Of a DNA stretch of 5,907 bases, positions 1-5,776 are shown one piece after another. The position numbers and the translations under genes were made by a program. How positions within the stretch are numbered: position 1 is the first letter of the stretch; each line of letters starts with the position of its first letter. Source of the DNA: Bacillota bacterium (GTDB lineage Bacteria; Bacillota; Bacilli; Alicyclobacillales; SLC66); assembly GCA_021820825.1 (NCBI GenBank), contig JAKADD010000169.1, positions 1 through 5,907 of the forward strand, read 5' to 3'. The notes beneath the pieces were generated by a model. It worked only from the letters and a program-made list of their open reading frames with translations. It searched no databases and was not told the origin of the DNA.

Positions 1-1
1 T

Positions 2-823
2 GTTTTTCTCGCGCTCAATCTGTTTTTGGGGTACCAGTGGCGGGGGTTGCAGCAATCCGTTTCCATCTATGCGGAACCATACGCGGATCAGGTGGCGAAT
101 CTGCAAAGAACCTTCTCAGCGCACAACATCACTCTGAAAGTCAGTGTGCCGCAGGCTCAGCCCTCCCTGTTTCTCCTCCGGGTCCAGACAAATCCAGGGC
201 AGTTTCTGACTGCGGCCGCAGCGGCTCTCGCGATCAAACCACAACTGGCTTCAGAGTACCTGCGCGGTTCCAGCGAAGTAAAGACACGCGAAGGGCGGTT
301 CAGGATGAATGGACATGGCCAGTATCGGCTGTACATTCATCCCCGCTATCAACCGCGGATACCAAACGGACGAAATGGACACGCATTTGTACGCAAATGG
401 CTGGCAAAGCATGTGATCGATTACGGGAGTTATGAGCTGATTTCCTGGAAAATGAGCGGGAGCGGAGGGGTTGCCAGTTTTGCCGAGGTATACGACGGGT
501 ATCCCATCTTTTCTGCGCCGCTGCGTGTCTACATAGAGCATGGCAGGATCACCGGCTATTTTCAGACAGTGTTGGCAATCACCGGCGCCCTGGATCAGAG
601 ACCGGTGATTGGGGCGGCCAGCGCGCTCCTGGCTTTGGCCGTATTCGTGGACAAAGCGCACATAAACATGGATAATACTATCCAGAGCGTGAGACTTGGC
701 TATGATTCTCGCATAGTGCTGGGACACATTTGGTATGTGGCTCCGGTTTGGCAGGTTGACAGCAATCGGGGTGTGTTTGAGATCAACGCATTCACAGCGG
801 AAACCGGGGTGGGAGCGAGTTGA
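2..823 (+). CDS. yycI: YycI (WalI), WalK regulatory membrane protein; 5' end outside window
   Basis: The reading frame is open from base 2, and the first visible codons read VFLALNLFLGYQW. This is the end of an N-terminal membrane helix as in YycI proteins, so the gene starts upstream and the TTG at 26 is not its start. About 273 residues are visible. The C-terminal half carries the YycH/YycI-type signature: YDGYPIF (bases 491-511), a following LRVYIE strand, the SVRLGY segment, VAPVWQV (737-757) and FEINAFTAE near the end. In Bacillus, YycI and YycH sit in the membrane with an extracytoplasmic domain and modulate the sensor kinase WalK, which controls cell-wall metabolism; in Staphylococcus they act as activators. 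The next gene is yycJ, which overlaps the stop codon by four bases, the usual wal operon order. Family assignment is secure from the C-terminal motifs and context. Whether it inhibits or activates WalK here cannot be told. Confidence 0.93.
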   Translation, partial: VFLALNLFLGYQWRGLQQSVSIYAEPYADQVANLQRTFSAHNITLKVSVPQAQPSLFLLRVQTNPGQFLTAAAAALAIKPQLASEYLRGSSEVKTREGRFRMNGHGQYRLYIHPRYQPRIPNGRNGHAFVRKWLAKHVIDYGSYELISWKMSGSGGVASFAEVYDGYPIFSAPLRVYIEHGRITGYFQTVLAITGALDQRPVIGAASALLALAVFVDKAHINMDNTIQSVRLGYDSRIVLGHIWYVAPVWQVDSNRGVFEINAFTAETGVGAS

Positions 824-1641
824 ACCAGGAGGGAATGCGTTGCAGCGTGCTTGCGAGCGGGAGTACTGGCAATGCTGTCTATGTGGAAGCGGGCAAGACG
901 AGAGTCCTGATTGACGCGGGAATTGGCATCAGGCAGTTGCGCGCGGCGTTCGAGGAGATAGCGGTAGAGATGGAGACTCTCGACGCCGTTATTGTGACGC
1001 ATGAGCATAGCGACCATATCCGCGGTCTGTCGGCGCTGATCCGGAGATACGGAGAATTGCCAATCTACACATCAGAAGGCACATGGAGTCATCTGCAGCG
1101 CTTGTGGCCTGACGATTCAACCATTGTCCACCGCATCGTGAGAGCCGCTGCTCCTGTGGCGCTGGGAGAACTGGTTCTGGAACCATTTCCGCTGTCGCAC
1201 GACGCCGCAGAACCACTCGGATTCTGTCTTTATGCGGGCGGCAAAAAGCTGGTGCTGGCTACCGATTTGGGATATGTCAGCGCGGCCGTCAAGGATGTGG
1301 TCAAAGGTGCGCATACATATATACTGGAGACCAATCACGATGTTGAACTGTTGCGGGTCGGCTCGTATCCGTGGCACCTGAAACGGCGGATTCTGGGAGA
1401 CAAAGGCCACCTTTCCAACGACAGCGCAAGCGAGTTTCTGTGCGATGTGCTCACCGAGGATACGACAGCTGTGTATCTGGCGCATCTGAGCAAGGAAAAC
1501 AATCGTCCTGAACTGGCGAACGCCACCGTGACGCAGGCGCTGCTCAAAATGTCCGCGCGTATTCGCGAACAGGTTGCGGTCGCGCTCACGAGTCCAACGA
1601 AACCAACCGCACTTGCTCTGGTTGCGTCGCCGGAGCGGTGA
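820..1641 (+). CDS. walJ: YycJ/WalJ metallo-beta-lactamase-fold hydrolase
   Basis: A 273-residue protein of the metallo-beta-lactamase fold, in the YycJ/WalJ family, whose studied members are cytoplasmic 5'-3' exonucleases linked to mismatch repair and to wal operon phenotypes. Visible family blocks are SVLASGSTGN (residues 9-18), the metal-binding HEHSDH (61-66), SHDAAEP (126-132), ATDLG (147-151) with the metal-bridging Asp, LETNHD (169-174), GDKGHLSN (193-200) and AHLSKENN (221-228). No metal ligand appears lost. The start is uncertain. TTG at 820 overlaps the yycI stop as TTGA and has GGGAG at 811-815 before it. ATG at 835 has a perfect AGGAGG (827-832) only two bases upstream, too close for normal initiation. 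The TTG start gives an N-terminal length nearer to relatives. Translational coupling to yycI is likely. The htrA-type gene follows after 61 bases. Family call is very sure; the exact start is not. Confidence 0.95.
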   Translation: MNQEGMRCSVLASGSTGNAVYVEAGKTRVLIDAGIGIRQLRAAFEEIAVEMETLDAVIVTHEHSDHIRGLSALIRRYGELPIYTSEGTWSHLQRLWPDDSTIVHRIVRAAAPVALGELVLEPFPLSHDAAEPLGFCLYAGGKKLVLATDLGYVSAAVKDVVKGAHTYILETNHDVELLRVGSYPWHLKRRILGDKGHLSNDSASEFLCDVLTEDTTAVYLAHLSKENNRPELANATVTQALLKMSARIREQVAVALTSPTKPTALALVASPER

Positions 1642-1702
1642 CGCAGGGGTATGAATAACTTGGGGTTACCAGCACCAGATTAACTACAGAGGAGGAATCA
1701 AG

Positions 1703-2992
1703 ATGGGATATTACGATGACGGGCAGTATCGCAGTACAAAGAAACACAGCCCGGGATCAAACTCGTTTCTCCGCTGGGTGACGGTGATTGTGGCGTCGGC
1801 CTTGGTCGGAGCGGCGACGACGATAGTTGCGGCGCCAATCATGCTGCAGAATAATCTCGTGCAGTTGCCCACCCTGACAAATCCCAATCTCGCAAATACA
1901 AGCTATCGCTCGCTGCAGCCTGTTACGGTGCAGATCAATAACGCGGTCGTCCAGGCCGTGCAAAAAGTCCGGCCGTCCGTAGTGGGAGTCATCAACTTTC
2001 AGATGCTGCCAAACTCGGGCGCTGGCGGCTACACGCTGCAGGAGGAGGGCGTCGGCTCTGGTGTGATATTCAGCCATCACGGCTACATTGTCACAAACTA
2101 TCACGTCGTGCAGGGCGCTTCCAAAGTTGAAGTCGTGGTGCAGAAGAAATATCACGTGTATGCGCGCGTTGTCGGCTATGATCCCTACACCGACCTGGCT
2201 GTGCTGAAAATCCCTTCATCCTATGTGAAGGCGCAGGATGTAGCCCAGTTCGGCAATTCGTCCACACTCCAGGCTGGGGAACCCGCAATCGCGATCGGCA
2301 ATCCGGCTGGTCTTGACTTTGCGGATACTGTCACGTCCGGGGTGATCAGCGCCACACAGCGAACGATGCCGGTCATTGACGAAGCAACGGGCAGCATCAT
2401 TGGCCAACAGACCGAATTGCAGACGGACGCCGCCATCAATCCGGGCAATAGCGGCGGACCTCTGTGCAATATCAGTGGGCAGGTCATCGGGATCAACAAC
2501 TCTAAAATCGTGGCGCAAGGGTTTGAAGGCATGGGGTTTGCCATTCCCATCAACGAGGTCAGGACGATCGTAGATCAAATTTTAACCACCGGTCATGCCA
2601 TCCATCCGGCGCTCGGCATTGAAGCGGAGTCGTTGTCGGCAGTTCCAGCGGAGTATCAACCGAACGTACCAGTGAACTACGGCGTGTGGGTTGTCAAGGT
2701 AGTAAGCAACGCCGCGCGGTCAGGCGGCCTTGAACACGGCGATGTGATCGTGGCGGTCAATGGACAGAAAATTTCCGGGATTACTTCACTGCGATCCGTA
2801 TTGTGGAAGAATTATAAGCCAGGGCAAAATGTTACTCTGACTGTGTATCGTGATCAGCAGAAAATCACGTTGCACGTCACGCTTGGAGAATTGCCGCCTC
2901 CGCAAAATCCACCTTCCGTGGGCGGTCCGCAGCCAAACGGAGGAAGCAGCGGCAATGGCAGCGGCGGAGCGAACGGATTCACATTCCCATGA
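1703..2992 (+). CDS. htrC: HtrA/DegP-like membrane-anchored serine protease with PDZ domain (HtrC-like)
   Basis: A 429-residue trypsin-like protease that degrades or handles misfolded proteins at the outer face of the membrane. Layout: a short cytoplasmic N-terminus, one membrane anchor at about residues 22-48, a linker, the protease domain at about 85-295, a single PDZ domain at about 303-395, and a Pro/Gly/Asn-rich tail (398-429). The catalytic triad is complete: His134 in TNYHVV, Asp164 in YTDLAVLKI and Ser250 in GNSGGP. The substrate-loop motifs AIGNPAGL (197-204) and FAIPIN (279-284) are also present. The ATG at 1703 has GGAGG at 1691-1695 with seven bases spacing, so the start is firm. 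The position after yycJ matches htrC (yyxA/yycK) of the Bacillus wal locus, which is why that symbol is used; Bacillota carry several HtrA paralogues and orthology is inferred from synteny. The 61-base gap before it shows no convincing promoter, so it probably depends on the wal transcript, though read-through was not shown. Confidence 0.93.
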   Translation: MGYYDDGQYRSTKKHSPGSNSFLRWVTVIVASALVGAATTIVAAPIMLQNNLVQLPTLTNPNLANTSYRSLQPVTVQINNAVVQAVQKVRPSVVGVINFQMLPNSGAGGYTLQEEGVGSGVIFSHHGYIVTNYHVVQGASKVEVVVQKKYHVYARVVGYDPYTDLAVLKIPSSYVKAQDVAQFGNSSTLQAGEPAIAIGNPAGLDFADTVTSGVISATQRTMPVIDEATGSIIGQQTELQTDAAINPGNSGGPLCNISGQVIGINNSKIVAQGFEGMGFAIPINEVRTIVDQILTTGHAIHPALGIEAESLSAVPAEYQPNVPVNYGVWVVKVVSNAARSGGLEHGDVIVAVNGQKISGITSLRSVLWKNYKPGQNVTLTVYRDQQKITLHVTLGELPPPQNPPSVGGPQPNGGSSGNGSGGANGFTFP

Positions 2993-3017
2993 CAACGGTG
3001 AATGAAGGGGCTGTATC

Positions 3018-3482
3018 TTGCAGATTGTGATTTTGACCGTCGGCAAGCTTAAGGAGAGGTACTGGCGGGAGGCGGAGGCGGAGTACCGCAAGCGGTTGCT
3101 TGCTCACGCCTCCTGTCTGGTGGAAGCTGTGCAGGATGAACCCGATCAGGGTCCGGCGGACCGCAGCAGAGAAACGGAAGCCGGGCGTCTGTTGGCGAAA
3201 CTGCGCGAACGGGACCATGTGATCGCGCTGGACTCGCGAGGCAAGAAGATGACATCGCTGGGGTTTTCGGAATACCTGCGCAACGTGTCTGCAGAGGGGT
3301 ATGGCAGGTATGTCTTTGTGATCGGCGGATCACGGGGTCTCGCGTCCTCCGTGCTTGATCGGGCCGATCACACGCTGTCGTTTTCTGATTTTACGTTTCC
3401 CCATCAGTTGATGCGAATCATTCTGCTGGAACAGATTTACCGCGCGTTTCGCATTCAAACGGGCGCGCCGTACCATAAGTAA
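3018..3482 (+). CDS. rlmH: RlmH, 23S rRNA (pseudouridine1915-N3)-methyltransferase
   Basis: A 154-residue SPOUT-class methyltransferase that uses S-adenosylmethionine to methylate N3 of pseudouridine 1915 in helix 69 of 23S rRNA, acting on 70S ribosomes. The length is close to that of characterised family members. Family blocks: N-terminal MQIVILTVGKLKERYW, FVIGGSRGL (residues 100-108, SAM-binding knot), LSFSDFTFPHQLMR (120-133), EQIYRAFRI (138-146) and the C-terminal PYHK (151-154) that reaches the ribosomal substrate. Translation begins at TTG 3018, preceded by AAGGGG (3005-3010) with seven bases spacing; no ATG in frame fits the conserved N-terminus. It lies 25 bases after the htrA-type gene, so co-transcription is likely. 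The residues just before PYHK read QTGA where many relatives have RGE, a mild variation. The 3' end is the well-known integration target of staphylococcal SCC elements in relatives; nothing of that kind is visible downstream here. Confidence 0.97.
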   Translation: MQIVILTVGKLKERYWREAEAEYRKRLLAHASCLVEAVQDEPDQGPADRSRETEAGRLLAKLRERDHVIALDSRGKKMTSLGFSEYLRNVSAEGYGRYVFVIGGSRGLASSVLDRADHTLSFSDFTFPHQLMRIILLEQIYRAFRIQTGAPYHK

Positions 3483-3517
3483 GCACACGCTCCTCGCAGT
3501 TCGCGGTCGGCGTGCGC
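3483..3517 (+). terminator. Imperfect hairpin just after rlmH
   Basis: GCACACGC (3483-3490) pairs with GCGTGCGC (3510-3517) apart from one A/C mismatch. The loop can fold further through CGC (3495-3497) and GCG (3503-3505). It begins one base after the rlmH stop codon. It lacks a T-run, so it is weak as an intrinsic terminator. It may instead protect the 3' end of the mRNA or act together with the stronger hairpin downstream. Confidence 0.35.
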
Positions 3518-3528
3518 TTGGCAGCTTC

Positions 3529-3582
3529 GCCATCAGGCGATTACTGACGCAAAGACGTCGGCAATCGCCTGATGGCCTTTTG
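3529..3582 (+). terminator. Long hairpin with short T-run, probable end of the wal-rlmH transcript
   Basis: A perfect 14-bp inverted repeat has arms at 3529-3542 (GCCATCAGGCGATT) and 3563-3576. Inside, CTGACG (3544-3549) pairs with CGTCGG (3556-3561) with one T/G wobble, leaving a six-base loop. The total stem is about 20 bp with one internal mismatch. On the plus strand it is followed by CTTTTG, a short T-run, which fits a rho-independent terminator for rlmH. On the minus strand no T-run follows, so it would end the SGNH message less well. The hairpin overlaps the last 15 or so codons and the stop of the minus-strand SGNH gene. Confidence 0.6.
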
Positions 3583-4195
3583 CATTGGGATGAATGGGAT
3601 AGGCGATCCCGTTTCGTCCGGACTGTCCGGCCACGCCAGTGCTGTACCCGTCGATCAGGAGCGGCTGATTCCCCGCAAATGCGGAATGAATGGGCGCCAC
3701 GGCGGCGCCTGCGGCCAGCGCCGCCGCTTCTATGACAAGGCGATTGTAGGCGTCGATCACGGTGACGGCGAGCGGCGTTTCAGGATAAGGATTGTAGATT
3801 GTTCCCACGGTCAGGGGCGCGGAACTGCCCTGCTTTATGTCGATCAGGGTTCTGCGATAGGCGCTTGCACTCGCGGAGAGGGTCCGCTGCCAGTCACGCG
3901 CGCTTCCGGAGAGCAGCGCCGGAAGGCCGTGTATGATATCATCGCCTCCGATCAGCACACAGATCAGACAGGCGCTTCGCAGTCCGCCAATCCAGGCTTC
4001 GTTGAACAGGAATGCGCTGGCCAGTTGGGCAGACGTCATGCCTGCCTGACCGAAATTCAGATAGGGCAGTCCGCCTCTTCCCGTCCTGGCGGATTTGGCT
4101 GTCTCCAGTGCTGCGAGGCGTGGAACAAAGCCAAAACCGTTGCGGGTTCCGTAACCTGCGGCGATTGAATCGCCGTACACTGTCAAGTGACGCAT
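3533..4195 (-). CDS. SGNH/GDSL-type hydrolase with altered active-site blocks
   Basis: A 220-residue protein of the SGNH/GDSL family (esterases, lipases, acyl or acetyl hydrolases). No signal peptide or membrane segment is evident, so it is probably cytoplasmic. Block I is clear: VYGDSIAAGYG with nucleophile Ser10. Block II is NFGQAGMTS (residues 47-55), with Gly52 as the likely oxyanion glycine. Block III reads IGGDDI (82-87), where the family normally has GxND, so the oxyanion Asn is Asp85. Block V reads YPIHPNAKGH, giving catalytic His202, but the Asp expected three residues earlier (DxxH) is Tyr199. The start is ATG 4195, with AGGAGG at 4208-4203 on the minus strand and seven bases spacing; an upstream in-frame TTG (4219) would translate through this ribosome site and is rejected. 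It stands alone, convergent with rlmH and divergent from the gene at 4399. Substrate unknown. Family certain; activity uncertain because of the substitutions. Confidence 0.85.
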   Translation of the reverse strand: MRHLTVYGDSIAAGYGTRNGFGFVPRLAALETAKSARTGRGGLPYLNFGQAGMTSAQLASAFLFNEAWIGGLRSACLICVLIGGDDIIHGLPALLSGSARDWQRTLSASASAYRRTLIDIKQGSSAPLTVGTIYNPYPETPLAVTVIDAYNRLVIEAAALAAGAAVAPIHSAFAGNQPLLIDGYSTGVAGQSGRNGIAYPIHPNAKGHQAIADVFASVIA

Positions 4196-4207
4196 GATGC
4201 GCCCTCC

Positions 4208-4235
4208 TTTATATACCAATACCCTGTATTGTCAA
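4208..4235 (-). promoter_or_regulatory. Candidate sigma-A promoter of the SGNH gene, overlapping its ribosome site
   Basis: On the minus strand a perfect TTGACA (4235-4230) is followed, after 16 bases, by TATAAA (4213-4208). The last A of the -10 box is the first base of the AGGAGG ribosome site. If used, transcription would begin near 4202-4201, leaving a leader of about six bases without the ribosome site. Either the promoter is fortuitous, or the message is leaderless from it and another promoter serves the ribosome site. Confidence 0.45.
4217..4231. promoter_or_regulatory. 15-bp palindrome CAATAC-3-GTATTG in the SGNH promoter spacer
   Basis: Six-base arms separated by three bases lie between the candidate -35 and -10 boxes of the SGNH gene. 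The position is what one expects of a repressor or activator operator. No second copy with the same arms was noticed in the window, and no cognate regulator can be named. Confidence 0.35.
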
Positions 4236-4315
4236 TCTATGCGGCAAGCTGGAAATGCGGCAGGGCAGGCGTGTACTCGACGCCAGGCGCGGTAATTTGG
4301 GCCTGCCTGATCAGC

Positions 4316-4357
4316 GTCTGTCAGACACTGTTCTGAATAATTTTCCGTATAGTATAC
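4316..4357 (+). promoter_or_regulatory. Candidate promoter/operator region of the 4399 gene
   Basis: Two short perfect palindromes stand about 20 bases apart: GTCTGTCAGAC (4316-4326) and GTATAGTATAC (4347-4357). The second contains TATAGT (4348-4353), a plausible -10 box about 45 bases before the start codon. No good TTGACA-like -35 is present at the right distance, which suggests either an activator-dependent sigma-A promoter or another sigma factor. A TGAATA at 4334-4339 recalls the sigma-G/F -35 element, but no matching -10 follows. Confidence 0.3.
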
Positions 4358-4398
4358 CGTTATCTGCAGACACAGACGAAAAGCAGGGAGGAAGAGAT

Positions 4399-4848
4399 AT
4401 GGCCAAGAACATGAAACGCTCATCCGCCCCCAAAAAGGCGGCCAAACCGCGCAGAGTCGACAACAGCGGCGGAGGAGCCGCAATGAAGGAAGCACCAGGG
4501 CAGCCAGCGGTCGCTGCTCCAGGCGGTTCGCTGGACACGTTAAAAGAGAACATCAAGCGAATCGAGAAGGGCAACCTGTTTGACGCGTTAAAACGAGTGA
4601 AGGAAATGAAACCGGAGCAGTGGAAGGATCCCAATGTGGTGCGCGATCTGACGCAAAACATCGCCCAGGATATCGGAGTGAACGTTGATCCCCGCAGAAT
4701 TGACGCTTTTATGAACGCCTATACGGATGTGACAAAGAATGCGGGCGACAAGGGGCCCACTGTTTCGGTTGAAGAAATAGCCAAAAAGTACGGTGGCGGC
4801 AGCGTGGACGAAAAGACAATCAAAGAGATCAAGAAGTTTGTCAAGTAA
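4399..4848 (+). CDS. Small basic protein, unknown; pattern faintly like sporulation protein SpoVIF
   Basis: A 149-residue protein starting at ATG 4399, with GGGAGG at 4386-4391 and seven bases spacing. Residues 1-43 are low-complexity and rich in Lys, Arg, Ala, Pro and Gly (for example SSAPKKAAKPRR), probably disordered. Residues 44-149 look like a compact, charged, mostly helical domain: LDTLKENIKRIEKGNLFDAL, then EQWKDPNVVRDLTQNIAQD (74-92), VDPRRIDAFMNAY (96-108) and a short C-terminal helix ending in KKFVK. No signal peptide, membrane segment or catalytic motif is visible. The run of KD-xx-VVR-x(4)-IA, followed by an Asp-containing helix, resembles the layout of SpoVIF (YjcC), a late spore-coat assembly protein. 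This is from memory of the family and is weak. It is a single-gene unit, divergent from the SGNH gene and convergent with the response regulator. That it is a real gene is fairly sure; the function is not known. Confidence 0.75.
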   Translation: MAKNMKRSSAPKKAAKPRRVDNSGGGAAMKEAPGQPAVAAPGGSLDTLKENIKRIEKGNLFDALKRVKEMKPEQWKDPNVVRDLTQNIAQDIGVNVDPRRIDAFMNAYTDVTKNAGDKGPTVSVEEIAKKYGGGSVDEKTIKEIKKFVK

Positions 4849-4886
4849 CAGCAGCTTGACAGGCAACAGCAGCACAACTGGCAAAC

Positions 4887-4921
4887 CAAGTCATATCTCA
4901 AAAATCTTGAGGTATGACTTG
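4887..4921. terminator. Shared hairpin between convergent genes
   Basis: Arms at 4887-4901 and 4907-4921 form a 15-bp stem (CAAGTCATA... pairing with ...TATGACTTG) with one G/T wobble and a five-base loop. It lies between the stop of the 4399 gene and the stop of the minus-strand regulator, seven bases from the latter. Neither side has a long T-run (minus strand: GGTTTG), so termination may be modest, but position and symmetry suit a bidirectional terminator. Confidence 0.6.
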
Positions 4922-4927
4922 ACCCAG

Positions 4928-5578
4928 TCACTCTTTGAGCAAGCCTTCTCTCATGGCAAATGTTGCAGCTTCCACACGATTAGACATGTGGAGTTTGTCA
5001 AGGATGTTATGCACATGAATGCGAACGGTATTTTCGCTGATATACAGGCGTGCGGCAATGTCCTTGTTGGCGGCGCCCGTGATCAGTTCCCTCAGGACAT
5101 CCATCTCGCGGGCGGTGAGCGTTTCAATGCCGCTTTCCTCAACTGTGAATTGCGTTGCATTGGTCATATCCGAGAAAATACGCAACGCCAGATTGCCGGG
5201 TACGACTGCCTCCCCAGAATGAACACGCCGCACTGCGTGCACAAGTTCATCAGGATCGATCGTTTTAATAATATAGCCCAGCGCTCCCTGTTTGATCGCG
5301 TCGAAGAGCGCCTCTTCTTCTTCATTGACGCTGAGGACCAGTATTTTTAACTGCGGGTTGAGCGTAAGCAGGCGTTGAGTGACATTAAAACCAGCCACAC
5401 TGGGCGCCGACCACTCCATAATCAGCACATCCGGAAAAAATTGTTCCACCAGATCAACGGCCTCTGTACTGTTGATCCCTTCGCCAACGACTTCAATGCC
5501 TTCGGTCGCTTTCAAAATTCCAATAACTCGCCGCCGAAACAGTGCGTGGACATCCACTACGGCCACCCGAATTGTCAC
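4928..5578 (-). CDS. NarL/LuxR-family response regulator with atypical receiver (Asp to Glu)
   Basis: A 216-residue DNA-binding regulator. Residues 3-120 form a CheY-like receiver and 150-213 a LuxR/GerE helix-turn-helix with the hallmark LTAREMDVLRELITG and NKDIAARLYISENTVRIHVHNIL. The receiver is degenerate. The acidic pair at the start of strand 1, normally DD, is Asp9-Val10 (VVDVHALF). The phosphoacceptor position in PDVLIMEWSAP is Glu55 rather than Asp. The usual MPGMDG loop reads APSVAGF. The switch Ser83 (LVLS) and the conserved Lys105 (GYIIKT) remain. By family knowledge this suggests a regulator that works without ordinary phosphorylation, or one permanently in an active-like state because Glu can mimic phospho-Asp. 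The start is GTG 5578, preceded on the minus strand by AGGGGGGAG with suitable spacing. No histidine kinase is adjacent in the window. Target genes are unknown; the 265-bp region upstream is shared with a divergent gene it might control. Confidence 0.92.
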   Translation of the reverse strand: MTIRVAVVDVHALFRRRVIGILKATEGIEVVGEGINSTEAVDLVEQFFPDVLIMEWSAPSVAGFNVTQRLLTLNPQLKILVLSVNEEEEALFDAIKQGALGYIIKTIDPDELVHAVRRVHSGEAVVPGNLALRIFSDMTNATQFTVEESGIETLTAREMDVLRELITGAANKDIAARLYISENTVRIHVHNILDKLHMSNRVEAATFAMREGLLKE

Positions 5579-5617
5579 CCGATCTCCCCCCTGACCAAGC
5601 AGTTCTATAAATCAGGC

Positions 5618-5626
5618 ATTCTACCA
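5618..5626 (-). promoter_or_regulatory. Candidate extended -10 of the response regulator gene
   Basis: The minus strand reads TGGTAGAAT, an extended -10 (TGn) with TAGAAT at 5623-5618, about 40 bases before the GTG start. No convincing -35 hexamer lies upstream at 16-18 bases. An extended -10 can compensate for that. Low confidence. Confidence 0.3.
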
Positions 5627-5776
5627 TACCATTATGCGGATTGACGGCGTGCGCGTGTAGATGCAAACGAATTAGTCCGTTTTGATCACTTTTAGAAGAT
5701 GAGACTAGTCTGAACAAACTATGCAGTACCACCATTCGTCTGAGCAGGGTTTCGTAATGTTATCGGGAGCCTCTTG

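Noticed and set aside
1642..1702. Possible promoter for the htrA-type gene (TTGGGG with TAACTA 15 bases on).
   Set aside because: Both boxes and the spacing are poor; the gene is more likely read from the wal operon.
3701..3725. GC-rich inverted repeat GGCGGCGC / GCGCCGCC inside the SGNH gene.
   Set aside because: It falls in codons for an Ala/Gly-rich stretch (AAALAAGAAVAP), so composition explains it.
3572..4168. Long plus-strand open frame opposite the SGNH gene.
   Set aside because: It is a mirror of a clear SGNH coding region in a GC-rich gene, has no ribosome site and no recognisable protein features.
4255..4398. In-frame upstream extension of the 4399 gene to ATG 4255.
   Set aside because: The extension runs through the promoter-like palindromes and the GGGAGG ribosome site, and has no protein-like character; ATG 4399 has proper spacing.
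4847..4873. Direct repeat AACAGCAGC at 4847-4855 and 4865-4873.
   Set aside because: Two short copies of a simple CAG-like sequence, one overlapping a stop codon; no array or attachment-site structure.
4793..5350. Plus-strand open frame overlapping the end of the 4399 gene and the response regulator.
   Set aside because: It passes through the intergenic hairpin and is antisense to a well-supported response regulator.
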